29,009 bases of DNA, from positions 1 to 29,009 of the IMG/VR virus record IMGVR_UViG_3300021139_000094; one strand, given 5' to 3'. Made by a program: the position numbers and the translations under genes. Each line of letters begins with the position of its first letter. The stretch's first letter is position 1. This document shows positions 1 through 6,497 of the stretch, one piece after another. The notes beneath the pieces were generated by a model, which made no database searches, was not told the origin of the DNA, and was given only the letters and a program-made list of their open reading frames with translations. The stretch is from a virus.

Positions 1-51
1 AGTGAATTTCATGGCGACTCCAAAAGGGGATTTTTTACTAATTCTACATAA
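1..51 (+). CDS. 3' end of an upstream gene (partial)
   Basis: Frame 1 is open from the first base to a TAA at 49-51 and encodes 16 residues ending GFFTNST. The window starts inside the gene, so only this tail is visible and no family can be named. In phages with this gene order the major capsid gene commonly lies upstream, but nothing here proves that. The same frame reopens after the stop (see next entry), so the true end is not certain. Confidence 0.35.
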   Translation, partial: SEFHGDSKRGFFTNST

Positions 52-172
52 AAAAGATTGCACAAAAATAATAAAGTAGTAAACTACCGATATCTGGGTG
101 ATTACCTGTACCGGACTGCCCCAGCAGACGATGCAACGATTGGTACGGGAACTTTTGCATAAGGATTACAAC
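52..172 (+). other. Leader before the first complete gene
   Basis: An A-rich stretch precedes the gene at 173. It holds a perfect 5-bp inverted repeat, GTAGT at 76-80 and ACTAC at 83-87 with a 2-base centre, that could be a small operator or nothing. Frame 1 is open again from 52 to a TAA at 157-159 and reads like protein (LGDYLYRTAPADDATIGTG), so this may be coding sequence displaced from the upstream gene. The AAGGA at 161-165 serves the next gene. I see no convincing promoter. Confidence 0.3.
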
Positions 173-877
173 ATGGCACGCTCTACCTTTTCCGGCCCGA
201 TTCTATCGGGTGACAACCGTTTTGGCCCACAACGCGACGTTGGCTACACACTTTTAAGTCAAGCAGCTCTTCTTGACTTTTCTGTAACATCTAATGCTAC
301 CGCTGGTTATGGTGGCGCATCTGGTCAGTTTGTTTCTTCAAACAACGTACCTAACATCAATGCAACTATTTATGTACCACAAGCCGGTGTTCCACAAACA
401 CCAACAGTTTCTGCCCCAACTGCAGATGCTACCGGTACTAACTACCGTGGCGTAGTATTTTATTTGCCAGTAGGCTCTTCAATCCAAGAAGTTTTGATTG
501 ATAACATTCTCCAGCCAACTGATGGTACAACTGCTGTTACAGCAATCCAACCATACATTTCTAACAACTTTGCTACCTCTGCTGGTGTATATGCAACCTC
601 TGCATCTATTACTGGTTCTAGCATTGGTCGTACTGCAGCAACATTTACTACTGCTCAATATGCAGCAGCATTATCTACAACTGCTGATGTTCAAAACACT
701 AACTGGCCTAACATTGCTGAGCCAGCATTCTTCTCTCAAGTTGTTGTTACATTGAAAATGACCGTTGCTTTGTTGACATCTGTTAATGCTGGTAAGTTAG
801 CTGTGACTGTTCGTTATGTTCAGCCAGATACCAATATTGGTAATAGTACAACCTACCCATACGGTAACTTTGATTAA
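173..877 (+). CDS. Virion protein, possibly capsid decoration
   Basis: A 234-residue protein beginning MARSTFSGPI. I chose the ATG at 173 because AAGGA lies 7 bases upstream; a GTG at 98 would add 25 residues but has no comparable site. It is rich in Ala, Thr, Ser and Asn, has no signal peptide or membrane segment, and ends with a beta-rich stretch (KLAVTVRYVQPDTNIGNS). Its place just before a terminator and the tail region, and its composition, fit an abundant capsid-associated protein such as a decoration or cement protein. That role is inferred from position and composition; no catalytic motif is visible. It could also be a minor structural protein. Confidence 0.6.
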   Translation: MARSTFSGPILSGDNRFGPQRDVGYTLLSQAALLDFSVTSNATAGYGGASGQFVSSNNVPNINATIYVPQAGVPQTPTVSAPTADATGTNYRGVVFYLPVGSSIQEVLIDNILQPTDGTTAVTAIQPYISNNFATSAGVYATSASITGSSIGRTAATFTTAQYAAALSTTADVQNTNWPNIAEPAFFSQVVVTLKMTVALLTSVNAGKLAVTVRYVQPDTNIGNSTTYPYGNFD

Positions 878-891
878 TTAATCGAATAAAT

Positions 892-951
892 GGGGCGCAC
901 AGCTGAAGGTCGTTGCGCTTAAACGAGTGTCCTTAACACCGCCCTTTTTTT
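892..951 (+). terminator. Intrinsic terminator after the capsid-associated gene
   Basis: GGGCG at 893-897 pairs with CGCCC at 940-944, followed at once by seven T (945-951). The 42-base interior can itself fold, with AAGG at 906-909 against CCTT at 931-934 and TCGT at 910-913 against ACGA at 923-926. A GC closing stem plus U-tract is typical of Rho-independent termination. It would lower expression of the downstream genes relative to the gene at 173, as expected for a high-copy capsid component. Confidence 0.55.
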
Positions 952-970
952 AAAACTTAGGAGATTAATT

Positions 971-1252
971 ATGATGCAAACCGATGTTTCAGCTTCGTAT
1001 AACACAACTTCGCCAGCTAATATTACGTCTAATAGACAACGCTTAAAAGGTTTTGCTTATTTAGGCGCAGGTTCAGCTGGAATGATTACATATACAGATA
1101 CTGTTACAGGCACTATTCTTTACAAAATGGCTGTTTCTGCGGGTGATACATACACTATTAATTTAATTTTACCGGGTGAAGGTATTTTAGCTCTTAATGG
1201 GCTAACACTTACTTTTAGCGGCTTAGTTTATATCACTACTATTTATGGCTAA
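971..1252 (+). CDS. Small beta-rich virion protein
   Basis: A 93-residue protein with AGGAG (959-963) 7 bases before its ATG; a second ATG follows directly. Features are an N-terminal TDVSASYNTT, a central RLKGFAYLG, then alternating hydrophobic beta-like stretches ending with aromatic VYITTIYG. This layout (TDV start, RLKG centre, G-rich LPGEGI and a C-terminal YG) recurs in small structural proteins of environmental phages, as I recall them. No enzyme motif is present. It overlaps the next start by 8 bases, so the two are probably translationally coupled. A minor virion or neck component is likely; the exact role is unknown. Confidence 0.6.
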   Translation: MMQTDVSASYNTTSPANITSNRQRLKGFAYLGAGSAGMITYTDTVTGTILYKMAVSAGDTYTINLILPGEGILALNGLTLTFSGLVYITTIYG

Positions 1253-1511
1253 GAAAAAAAGTGTCTCGCTTGCAGTCGGTCGTGGTGAGAAGTTACCTGT
1301 ATCAAAAGGTGCAGGTTTAACTGCTAAAGGCCGTGCTAAATACAACGCAGCAACTGGCTCGCATCTAAAAGCACCACAGCCCGAAGGAGGGTCTCGTAAG
1401 AAATCTTTCTGCGCTAGAATGTCTGGGATGCCGGGTCCAATGAAAGATGAAAAAGGTCGCCCGACTCGTAAGGCGGCTAGTTTGAAACGATGGAAGTGTG
1501 GAACAAAATGA
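1245..1511 (+). CDS. Basic DUF6321-like phage protein
   Basis: An 88-residue, strongly basic protein. It contains the stretches SKGAGLTAKGRAKYN, SHLKAPQPEGG and RKKSFCARMSGMPGPMK, ending RKAASLKRWKC. I recognise these as the signature of a phage-associated family that I believe is catalogued as DUF6321 (name from memory). Two Cys (residues 57 and 85) are present but no CxxC pair. Its function is not known; the charge suggests contact with DNA or with acidic virion proteins. The start overlaps the preceding gene by 8 bases and the stop overlaps the next start as ATGA. Confidence 0.65.
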   Translation: MAKKKSVSLAVGRGEKLPVSKGAGLTAKGRAKYNAATGSHLKAPQPEGGSRKKSFCARMSGMPGPMKDEKGRPTRKAASLKRWKCGTK

Positions 1512-1756
1512 ACAACATTGATCCAATTTCAACGGCTAGAGAATTAGCTACTCATGCTAACGACATTGAACATTTGCAGGCTGACATGGACAAGATGGTC
1601 AAAGAAATGCAGGAAATTAAAACTGCTATCCAGTCTATTGAAAAGACTTTGGCTCATGCCCATGGTGGTTGGAAAACAATGATGATGGTAGGCGGCGCAT
1701 TTGCATTAATTGGCGCAATTCTAGCCAATTTGTTTCAAGGTTTTTGGAGTAAGTAA
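1508..1756 (+). CDS. Coiled-coil protein with C-terminal TM, possible holin
   Basis: An 82-residue protein. The ATG at 1508 overlaps the preceding TGA as ATGA, a better start than one 18 bases upstream inside the neighbour. Residues about 10-50 form a heptad-like helix (HANDIEHLQADMDKMVKEM), and residues about 57-78 form one membrane helix (MMMVGGAFALIGAILANLF), followed by a short tail. A soluble coiled coil plus one C-terminal membrane helix matches XhlA-type hemolysin/holin accessory proteins and also some membrane-anchored virion proteins. It sits far from the lysis genes at 19502-20747, so lysis is plausible but unproven. Confidence 0.6.
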   Translation: MNNIDPISTARELATHANDIEHLQADMDKMVKEMQEIKTAIQSIEKTLAHAHGGWKTMMMVGGAFALIGAILANLFQGFWSK

Positions 1757-2178
1757 TGCCAAGTAGTTCGGCTAAGCAACATCGTTTTATGGAAGCAGTG
1801 GCTCATAGCAAGTCTTTTGCTAGCAAAGTAGGGGTTCCACAGTCTGTGGGACAAGATTTTAGTAAAGCCGATAAAGGCAAAACTTTTAAAAAAGGTGGAA
1901 TTATGAAAATGAAAGAAACTATGGGCCCTAAAGGTATGGGTTCTGATGTTGAAAAGGGTTCTAACAAGAACACTAAATTTGGTCAAAGCGCTGTTCAAAA
2001 GCGTGGTCTAACTAAGGGTACAAACCTTGGCGATACAGGCCCGTCTGAAGGCATTATGACTGGTGGTATGAAAAAAGGCGGCAAAGCTAAAGTTAAGAAA
2101 ATGGCTTCTGGCGGTTCTGCTTCTTCACGTGCTGACGGTATTGCTCAAAAAGGCAAAACCAAAGGTAAGTTCTGCTAA
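1756..2178 (+). CDS. Lys/Gly-rich phage protein with KKGG motifs
   Basis: A 140-residue basic protein starting at a TAATG overlap. Residues 1-45 (SAKQHRFMEAVAHSKSFA, then VGVPQSVGQDF) form a recognisable N-terminal module seen in many environmental phage proteins. The remainder is low complexity with repeated hydrophobic-xxGG elements: FKKGGIM at 44-50, MKKGGKA at 105-111 and MASGGSA at 116-122. It ends SRADGIAQKGKTKGKFC, another recurrent phage ending. No enzymatic motif is visible. It is probably disordered and virion- or DNA-associated by charge. The shared motif links it to neighbours at 2181, 2537 and 4522. Confidence 0.6.
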   Translation: MPSSSAKQHRFMEAVAHSKSFASKVGVPQSVGQDFSKADKGKTFKKGGIMKMKETMGPKGMGSDVEKGSNKNTKFGQSAVQKRGLTKGTNLGDTGPSEGIMTGGMKKGGKAKVKKMASGGSASSRADGIAQKGKTKGKFC

Positions 2179-2180
2179 TC

Positions 2181-2537
2181 ATGGCATACCAAGAAACTCC
2201 TGAAGAAAAGCAAAAGCGCCAAGCTAAGGAAGCTGATTGGGCTGCTAAAGGCAAAGCGGCTGAAGCTAAGCAAGACTACGAGGTTGTTGGATCTCGTGGC
2301 GATGCTGCTCGTAAGGGCATGGAAGAAGGTCGCATGGATGCAATGGGCAATGCCTATAAAAAAGGTGGAAAGATTATGGAACATAAACATCATATGGAAC
2401 ACATGAAACAGCACGCTGCTGGTCATAAACATGAGCAAGATAAAGCAGCTGAGCATAAGCAGTCTCATAAGATGCACCATGAGCATGTAAAAGCTATGTG
2501 CGGCGGTGGCATGTCTTACGGTAAAAAGGCTAAGTAA
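2181..2537 (+). CDS. Lys/His-rich small protein
   Basis: A 118-residue protein starting 2 bases after the previous stop. The first half is charged and helical (EEKQKRQAKEADWAAKGKA). A YKKGGKI motif at 59-65 separates it from a His-rich second half: 12 His between residues 68 and 102, often spaced HxxxH or HH. It ends CGGGMSYGKKAK. The His cluster could bind a divalent metal or change charge with pH; that is inference. It resembles no enzyme I know. It ends in a TAATG overlap with the next gene. Confidence 0.55.
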   Translation: MAYQETPEEKQKRQAKEADWAAKGKAAEAKQDYEVVGSRGDAARKGMEEGRMDAMGNAYKKGGKIMEHKHHMEHMKQHAAGHKHEQDKAAEHKQSHKMHHEHVKAMCGGGMSYGKKAK

Positions 2538-2797
2538 TGAGAGCCAGTCGAGGGATGGGCGACATTAACCCGTCTAAGATGCCTAAGGCAAAAACGATTG
2601 TTCGTAAGGACAATCCAAACGATGTTACTACCTATAAAAAAGGTGGTGAGGTCTGGGATAAGCCACGCCCAAAAGGACTTGGTAAGCCCAAAAAGATGTC
2701 AGCAGCTAAAAAATCTAGTGCGAAAGCAATGGCTAAAGCTGCTGGTAGACCATACCCCAACCTAGTAGATAACATGAGAGCTGCGAGGAAAAAATAA
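2537..2797 (+). CDS. Basic phage protein with YKKGGEV motif
   Basis: An 86-residue protein with about one third Lys plus Arg. It has an N-terminal MRASRGMGDINPSKMPKAKT block, a central DVTTYKKGGEVWDKPRPKG, and a C-terminal AGRPYPNLVDNMRAARKK. All three blocks are familiar from environmental phage genomes as I recall, without assigned function. Its start and stop both overlap neighbours as TAATG, so expression is coupled to the chain. A DNA-binding or virion-packaged role is possible because of the charge, but no fold can be named. Confidence 0.6.
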   Translation: MRASRGMGDINPSKMPKAKTIVRKDNPNDVTTYKKGGEVWDKPRPKGLGKPKKMSAAKKSSAKAMAKAAGRPYPNLVDNMRAARKK

Positions 2798-2973
2798 TGT
2801 CAGAAAAATGGATTCAAAAAGCCATCAAAAAACCCGGTGCGTTGCGTAAATCGCTAGGTGTTAAAGCTGGAGAAAAGATTCCGTCCAGCAAACTAGCTGC
2901 AGCTGCAAAGAAACCCGGCAAGATGGGTAAGCGGGCTAGGCTGGCGGAAACCTTGAAAGGGATGAAGAAATGA
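2797..2973 (+). CDS. 58-residue basic phage protein
   Basis: A short gene between TAATG at its start and an ATGA overlap at its end. The product begins MSEKWIQKAIKKPGALRKSL, continues with a GVKAGEKIP turn and SKLAAAAKKPGKMGKRARLAE, and ends LKGMKK. This small Lys-rich sequence is a recurrent phage protein in my recollection, with function unknown. The spacing leaves no room for another gene, and coupling on both sides supports it being real. The KxGALRKSLG and GKRARLA segments look helical and basic, suggesting nucleic-acid contact. Confidence 0.7.
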   Translation: MSEKWIQKAIKKPGALRKSLGVKAGEKIPSSKLAAAAKKPGKMGKRARLAETLKGMKK

Positions 2974-3152
2974 AAAAGCATATTGTTAAAGCGTTGAAGT
3001 GGGCATTAAGCAAGTTCGAAGATAGAACTGCTGAAATTGCTGCGTGGCCCTTCCCAGCGCCAGAGCCTGTAAAGAAGAAAGTGATAGTTCCTAAGGCTAC
3101 AACCGTAGCCAAAAAAGCTACAGCTAAAAAGACAACTAAAAAGGCTAAGTAA
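2970..3152 (+). CDS. 60-residue Lys/Ala-rich protein
   Basis: It starts within ATGA of the preceding gene and ends in TAATG with the next. The N-terminal half is amphipathic (IVKALKWALSKFEDRTAEIAA) and is followed by a Pro-containing linker (WPFPAPEPVKKK). The C-terminal half is a histone H1-like basic tail (VAKKATAKKTTKKAK). Such tails bind DNA non-specifically. It could be packaged with DNA or be a small accessory of the neck protein encoded immediately after it. No known family is claimed. Confidence 0.55.
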   Translation: MKKHIVKALKWALSKFEDRTAEIAAWPFPAPEPVKKKVIVPKATTVAKKATAKKTTKKAK

Positions 3153-4081
3153 TGTCTACTACAGGAACCACATCGTTTAACCTCGACATGGGGGATTTAA
3201 TCGAAGAAGCCTTCGAGCGTTGTGGTTCGCAATCTCGCACAGGTTATGACTATAGAACTGCTCAGCGTAGCGTCAACTTAATGACGATTGAATGGGCTAA
3301 TAGAGGCATTAATCTTTGGACTGTAGAACAAGGTCAGATTCCAATTAATATCAATGGTGGGCAGATTAGTTACCCTATCCCTGTGGATACTATTGATTTA
3401 TACGATCATGTGATTCGTACTGGCGCTGGACAAAACCAAGTAGATATTAATATCACCCGCATTTCTGGCGATGACTACCTCACCATCCCTACTAAAAATG
3501 CCTATGGTCGCCCTATTCAGATTTGGATTGACCGCCAGTCTGGTAACGTGGATTCTATTCCTACGACTACGCTAGCTGCAAATGCGACCGCTACTGATAC
3601 TACCTTAACTGTTGTAGATGCTTCTAATCTGCGTAGCCAAGGTTTTATTAATATTGGTTCTGAGACCATCCTCTACCAGAATATCTCTGGTAACCAGCTA
3701 TTAAACTGCTACCGGGGGCAAAACAATACAACCGCAACTGCTCATACCAGTACTACAGGGGTATATGTAAACTACCTGCCTAACGTCAATATCTGGCCCA
3801 CTGGCACCCCCGGTACTCAATACACCCTTATTTACTGGCGCATGCGTCGTCTGCAAGATGCGGGCACTGGCGTGAATACCCAAGATATCCCATTCCGGTT
3901 TATACCTTGCCTAGCGGCTGGATTAGCTTTCTATATGTCCCAGAAGATTGTGGGCATGGATTTAACCAGAGTGCCGTTTTTAAAAGCTGAATATGAGGAA
4001 CAGTTTAAGTTAGCTGCAGACGAGGACCGTGAAAAGGCGGCGCTTCGTTTTGTGCCACGCAATTTGTACTATTCTAGGTAA
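3152..4081 (+). CDS. Head-tail connector protein, P22 gp4-like
   Basis: A 309-residue protein. The N-terminal helices (DMGDLIEEAFERCG at 12-25, then RTAQRSVNLMTIEWANRGINLW at about 35-56) resemble ring-forming neck proteins of short-tailed phages of the P22 gp4 type, which close the portal after DNA packaging. Residues about 135-205 look like an inserted beta domain (TTLTVVDASNL, INIGSETILYQNI, CYRGQNNTTATAHTS). The C-terminus returns to helix (IPCLAAGLAFYMSQKI, YEEQFKLAADEDREKA). Assignment rests on remembered family patterns; another adaptor, the 5083 gene, lies 1 kb downstream. The start overlaps the preceding stop. Confidence 0.6.
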   Translation: MSTTGTTSFNLDMGDLIEEAFERCGSQSRTGYDYRTAQRSVNLMTIEWANRGINLWTVEQGQIPININGGQISYPIPVDTIDLYDHVIRTGAGQNQVDINITRISGDDYLTIPTKNAYGRPIQIWIDRQSGNVDSIPTTTLAANATATDTTLTVVDASNLRSQGFINIGSETILYQNISGNQLLNCYRGQNNTTATAHTSTTGVYVNYLPNVNIWPTGTPGTQYTLIYWRMRRLQDAGTGVNTQDIPFRFIPCLAAGLAFYMSQKIVGMDLTRVPFLKAEYEEQFKLAADEDREKAALRFVPRNLYYSR

Positions 4082-4083
4082 CC

Positions 4084-4512
4084 ATGCCAAGTAAGTTTTC
4101 CTCTGGTAAGTTTGCAATCGCCGAGTGTGACCGCTGCGACCAGCGGTACATGCTTAAAGACTTGCGTATCCAGACTTTAAAGACCAAACCCTACAGAGTT
4201 AAGGTTTGCAAGACTTGCTGGGACCCAGATCATCCTCAGTTACAACTAGGTATGTACCCTGTAAACGACCCACAAGCTGTACGGGAGCCTCGTCCTGACG
4301 TATCATATTACTCTGGCGGATCTACTGGGTTATATACGTCTCAAACTGCTAGCAATAATGTTAACAATGCGGGATATCCTTCGGATGGTAGTAGGCAGAT
4401 TCAGTGGGGGTGGAACCCTGTGGGCGGGGCAAGTGCTTTTGATAGGTATTTAACACCAAATAGCTTGATCCCAGTTATAACAGTCGGTACAGTAACAATA
4501 GTAACTACTTAG
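4084..4512 (+). CDS. Zinc-ribbon virion-associated protein
   Basis: A 142-residue protein. CDRC (Cys15, Cys18) and CKTC (Cys42, Cys45) make a four-Cys zinc ribbon in the first 50 residues. Next comes a conserved-looking WDPDHPQLQLG, then PVNDPQAVREPRPD, and a Ser/Asn/Gly-rich, probably extended, C-terminus. I recall this arrangement in many phages next to neck genes; its role is unassigned, but position suggests a neck or tail accessory. It starts 2 bases after the connector gene and ends 9 bases before an AGGAG-led gene. Confidence 0.65.
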   Translation: MPSKFSSGKFAIAECDRCDQRYMLKDLRIQTLKTKPYRVKVCKTCWDPDHPQLQLGMYPVNDPQAVREPRPDVSYYSGGSTGLYTSQTASNNVNNAGYPSDGSRQIQWGWNPVGGASAFDRYLTPNSLIPVITVGTVTIVTT

Positions 4513-4521
4513 GAGTTTAAA

Positions 4522-4830
4522 ATGGCAATGCAAAAACAACGCGGTATTAAAACTGGCGAACCCTTTGAACCAAAAAATGTAGAAGACAATATGAAAAAAG
4601 GCGGTAAAGTTATGAAAAAAGAATCTAAATCAGAAACAAAGAAAGAAATGGCTGCTGATAAGAAGCAAGATATAGCTATGATTAAAAAGGCATTTAAAGA
4701 ACACGATAAGCAAGAACACAAGGGCGGCAAAGGCACCAAGATTACCCTTAAAAAGGGTGGTGTAACTGGCAAGGCTATGCGTGCTGTTGGTCGCAATATG
4801 GCTCGCGCCAATAACCAAAGAGGTCGTTAA
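4522..4830 (+). CDS. Lys-rich protein with KKGG motifs
   Basis: A 102-residue very basic protein, with AGGAG just upstream and its ATG at 4522. MKKGGKV is in the first third and LKKGGVT is near the end. Between them is a charged helix (KKEMAADKKQDIAMIKKAF) and a KEHDKQEHKGGKGTKI block that I know from other phage genomes without a function. It ends RAVGRNMARANNQRGR. It shares the short hydrophobic-KKGG element with genes at 1756, 2181 and 2537, which sets it in one group of small accessory proteins. DNA or scaffold binding is inference from charge. Confidence 0.6.
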   Translation: MAMQKQRGIKTGEPFEPKNVEDNMKKGGKVMKKESKSETKKEMAADKKQDIAMIKKAFKEHDKQEHKGGKGTKITLKKGGVTGKAMRAVGRNMARANNQRGR

Positions 4831-4831
4831 T

Positions 4832-5083
4832 ATGGCTATCAATAACAAACCAGCTAGCGATTACGCTAAGCCCCACACAATGTCTGGAAGCACTGATATT
4901 GATTTAGGTGTTTCAGTTGATAAAGACCCAAACACTTTACGTGCTGATGAAGTTAATCCTTCTACTGTTGCGATGACTGTATCTATTGGTAACAAGGTTC
5001 GTGGTCCTAAAACTGACGGTATTGAAACCCGCGGTAATGGTGCTGCAACTAAAGGTCGTATTGCTAGAGGTCCGATGGCTTAA
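4832..5083 (+). CDS. Small phage protein with AATKG-GPMA ending
   Basis: An 83-residue protein. I chose the ATG at 4832, one base after the previous stop; an upstream in-frame extension to 4781 would lie inside the neighbour. The N-terminal part is acidic and polar (SGSTDIDLGVSVDKDPNTL). The C-terminal part is basic, ending GIETRGNGAATKGRIARGPM, an ending that I recall repeatedly from environmental phage genomes. No domain or membrane segment is visible. Its stop overlaps the adaptor start as TAATG, so it may be made in step with that neck protein. Confidence 0.55.
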   Translation: MAINNKPASDYAKPHTMSGSTDIDLGVSVDKDPNTLRADEVNPSTVAMTVSIGNKVRGPKTDGIETRGNGAATKGRIARGPMA

Positions 5084-6030
5084 TGAATTACGAAACGTTA
5101 TATAACTCAATTCAGTCTTACGCTGAGAACACCGAAGCGCTGTTCGTAGCTAACATTCCTGTGTTTGTGCAGGAGGCTGAAGACCGTATATATAACTCAG
5201 TAAACATTCCAGCTTTAAGGAAAAACGTTACTGGCACATTAACTGCTGGAAACCAATACATTTCCTTACCTACCGATTGGCTTGCTAACTATTCCATTGC
5301 AGTTGTAGATACTACAGTTACGCCTAACGCTTATAACTTCTTGATTAATAAGGATGTTAACTTCCTACGGGCAGCATATCCTACAGTGGTAACTACCTCT
5401 GGTACATATCAAGGAACCCCCGGAACTTTGCCTAAGTATTACGCATTGTTTGGCTCCCAGTACACCAACGTCAATCAAATGACTTTAATGGTAGCCCCTA
5501 CTCCAGACTCTAGCTACCCTGTGGAAATGCACTATTTCTACTACCCACCTACTATTGTTCAAGGGCAAATTAATGGCTTAAGTGCTATTACTCCCGGGGC
5601 GCTATATACCAATGGTGTATACCAAAACGTTCCATTAACAGGTGGTTCAGGTGCTAATGCAGTTGCTGATATTGTAGTTTCTGGGGGAGCAGTTACTAAT
5701 GTTACCCTTACTTTTGGTGGCAATTTCTACGTTGTAAATGACGTACTTTCTTGCTCTTCTTTGGGTTCTACTGGTACAGGGTTTTCCATTAATGTAACTT
5801 CTGTATCAAATGCAACTGGAACTAGCTGGCTTGGCAATAACTATGACCCAGTATTGTTCTATGGCGCTATGCGTGAAGCTATGCTCTTTATGAAGGGCGA
5901 ACAAGATTTAATTGGTTATTACGAGAATAAATACCAAGAAGCTATGGCTGAACTTAAACGTCTTGGCGATGGTCTTGAGCGTGGCGATGCTTACCGCGAT
6001 GGTCAAACTAAACTTATGGTTAAAACATAA
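5083..6030 (+). CDS. Head-tail adaptor, SU10-like, with inserted domain
   Basis: A 315-residue protein. The N-terminus (LYNSIQSYAENTEALFVANI, then FVQEAEDRIYNSV) matches the pattern of SU10-type adaptor proteins that join portal and tail in short-tailed phages (family name recalled, not searched). Residues about 163-246 form a Gly/Val/Thr-rich insert (PLTGGSGANAVADIVVSGGA, then FGGNFYVVNDVLS) that I read as a beta decoration domain. The adaptor fold resumes with YDPVLFYGAMREAMLFMKGE and a helical YENKYQEAMAELKRLGDG. It starts and ends in TAATG overlaps. Confidence 0.65.
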   Translation: MNYETLYNSIQSYAENTEALFVANIPVFVQEAEDRIYNSVNIPALRKNVTGTLTAGNQYISLPTDWLANYSIAVVDTTVTPNAYNFLINKDVNFLRAAYPTVVTTSGTYQGTPGTLPKYYALFGSQYTNVNQMTLMVAPTPDSSYPVEMHYFYYPPTIVQGQINGLSAITPGALYTNGVYQNVPLTGGSGANAVADIVVSGGAVTNVTLTFGGNFYVVNDVLSCSSLGSTGTGFSINVTSVSNATGTSWLGNNYDPVLFYGAMREAMLFMKGEQDLIGYYENKYQEAMAELKRLGDGLERGDAYRDGQTKLMVKT

Positions 6031-6488
6031 TGGCTATTGTTCAAGGGTCTACCACTACTTTTGCCCAGAATTTGCTTAATGGTAATGAGGACTTTACCAA
6101 CGGCACTTACTATATTGCACTCTATAACGCTAATGCTAGCTTGGACAATACGACCACAGCCTATACAACTACCAATGAAATTACAGGCACAGGGTATACG
6201 GCTGGTGGGCAACCTTTGACTATTACAGTTACGCCCACAATAGATAATACCTATAACTCTTGTTTTATATCCTTTGCTAACGCTATTTGGAACCCCGCAG
6301 CGTTTACTTGTAGAGGTGCCCTAGTTTATAATTACACGACAAAGGCAGCATGTTTTGTATTGAACTTCGGGTCAGACAAGACTTGTATTAACAGTTTTAC
6401 AGTGCAATTCCCGGTGGCAAGCGCTTCGTCTGCTATTTTATCAATTAGTAGCTATACAAGTGCTACTGTTATCAGTTCTGGTGATTAA
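6030..6488 (+). CDS. Small beta-rich virion protein
   Basis: A 152-residue protein. FTNGTYYIALYNANASLDNT, TNEITGTGYTAGGQPLTI and CRGALVYNYTTKAACFVLNF are hallmarks of a widespread phage structural family whose precise role I do not know. The rest is beta-rich with no catalytic motif. It couples to the adaptor gene by TAATG and precedes another virion protein with its own AGGAG. A neck or tail-base component, or a platform for fibres, is likely from position. Confidence 0.6.
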   Translation: MAIVQGSTTTFAQNLLNGNEDFTNGTYYIALYNANASLDNTTTAYTTTNEITGTGYTAGGQPLTITVTPTIDNTYNSCFISFANAIWNPAAFTCRGALVYNYTTKAACFVLNFGSDKTCINSFTVQFPVASASSAILSISSYTSATVISSGD

Positions 6489-6497
6489 GGAGTTTTT

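Noticed and set aside
58-86. Possible sigma70 promoter (TTGCAC and TAAACT) before the first gene
   Set aside because: Only about half the consensus bases match in each box, and A/T-rich leader sequence gives such matches by chance.
98-172. GTG start 25 codons upstream of the first complete gene
   Set aside because: It has no ribosome site, while the ATG at 173 has AAGGA at a proper distance.
1887-2646. AAAAAAGG runs as programmed frameshift sites
   Set aside because: The runs are explained by KKGG codons, and no suitable overlapping frame follows at those positions.
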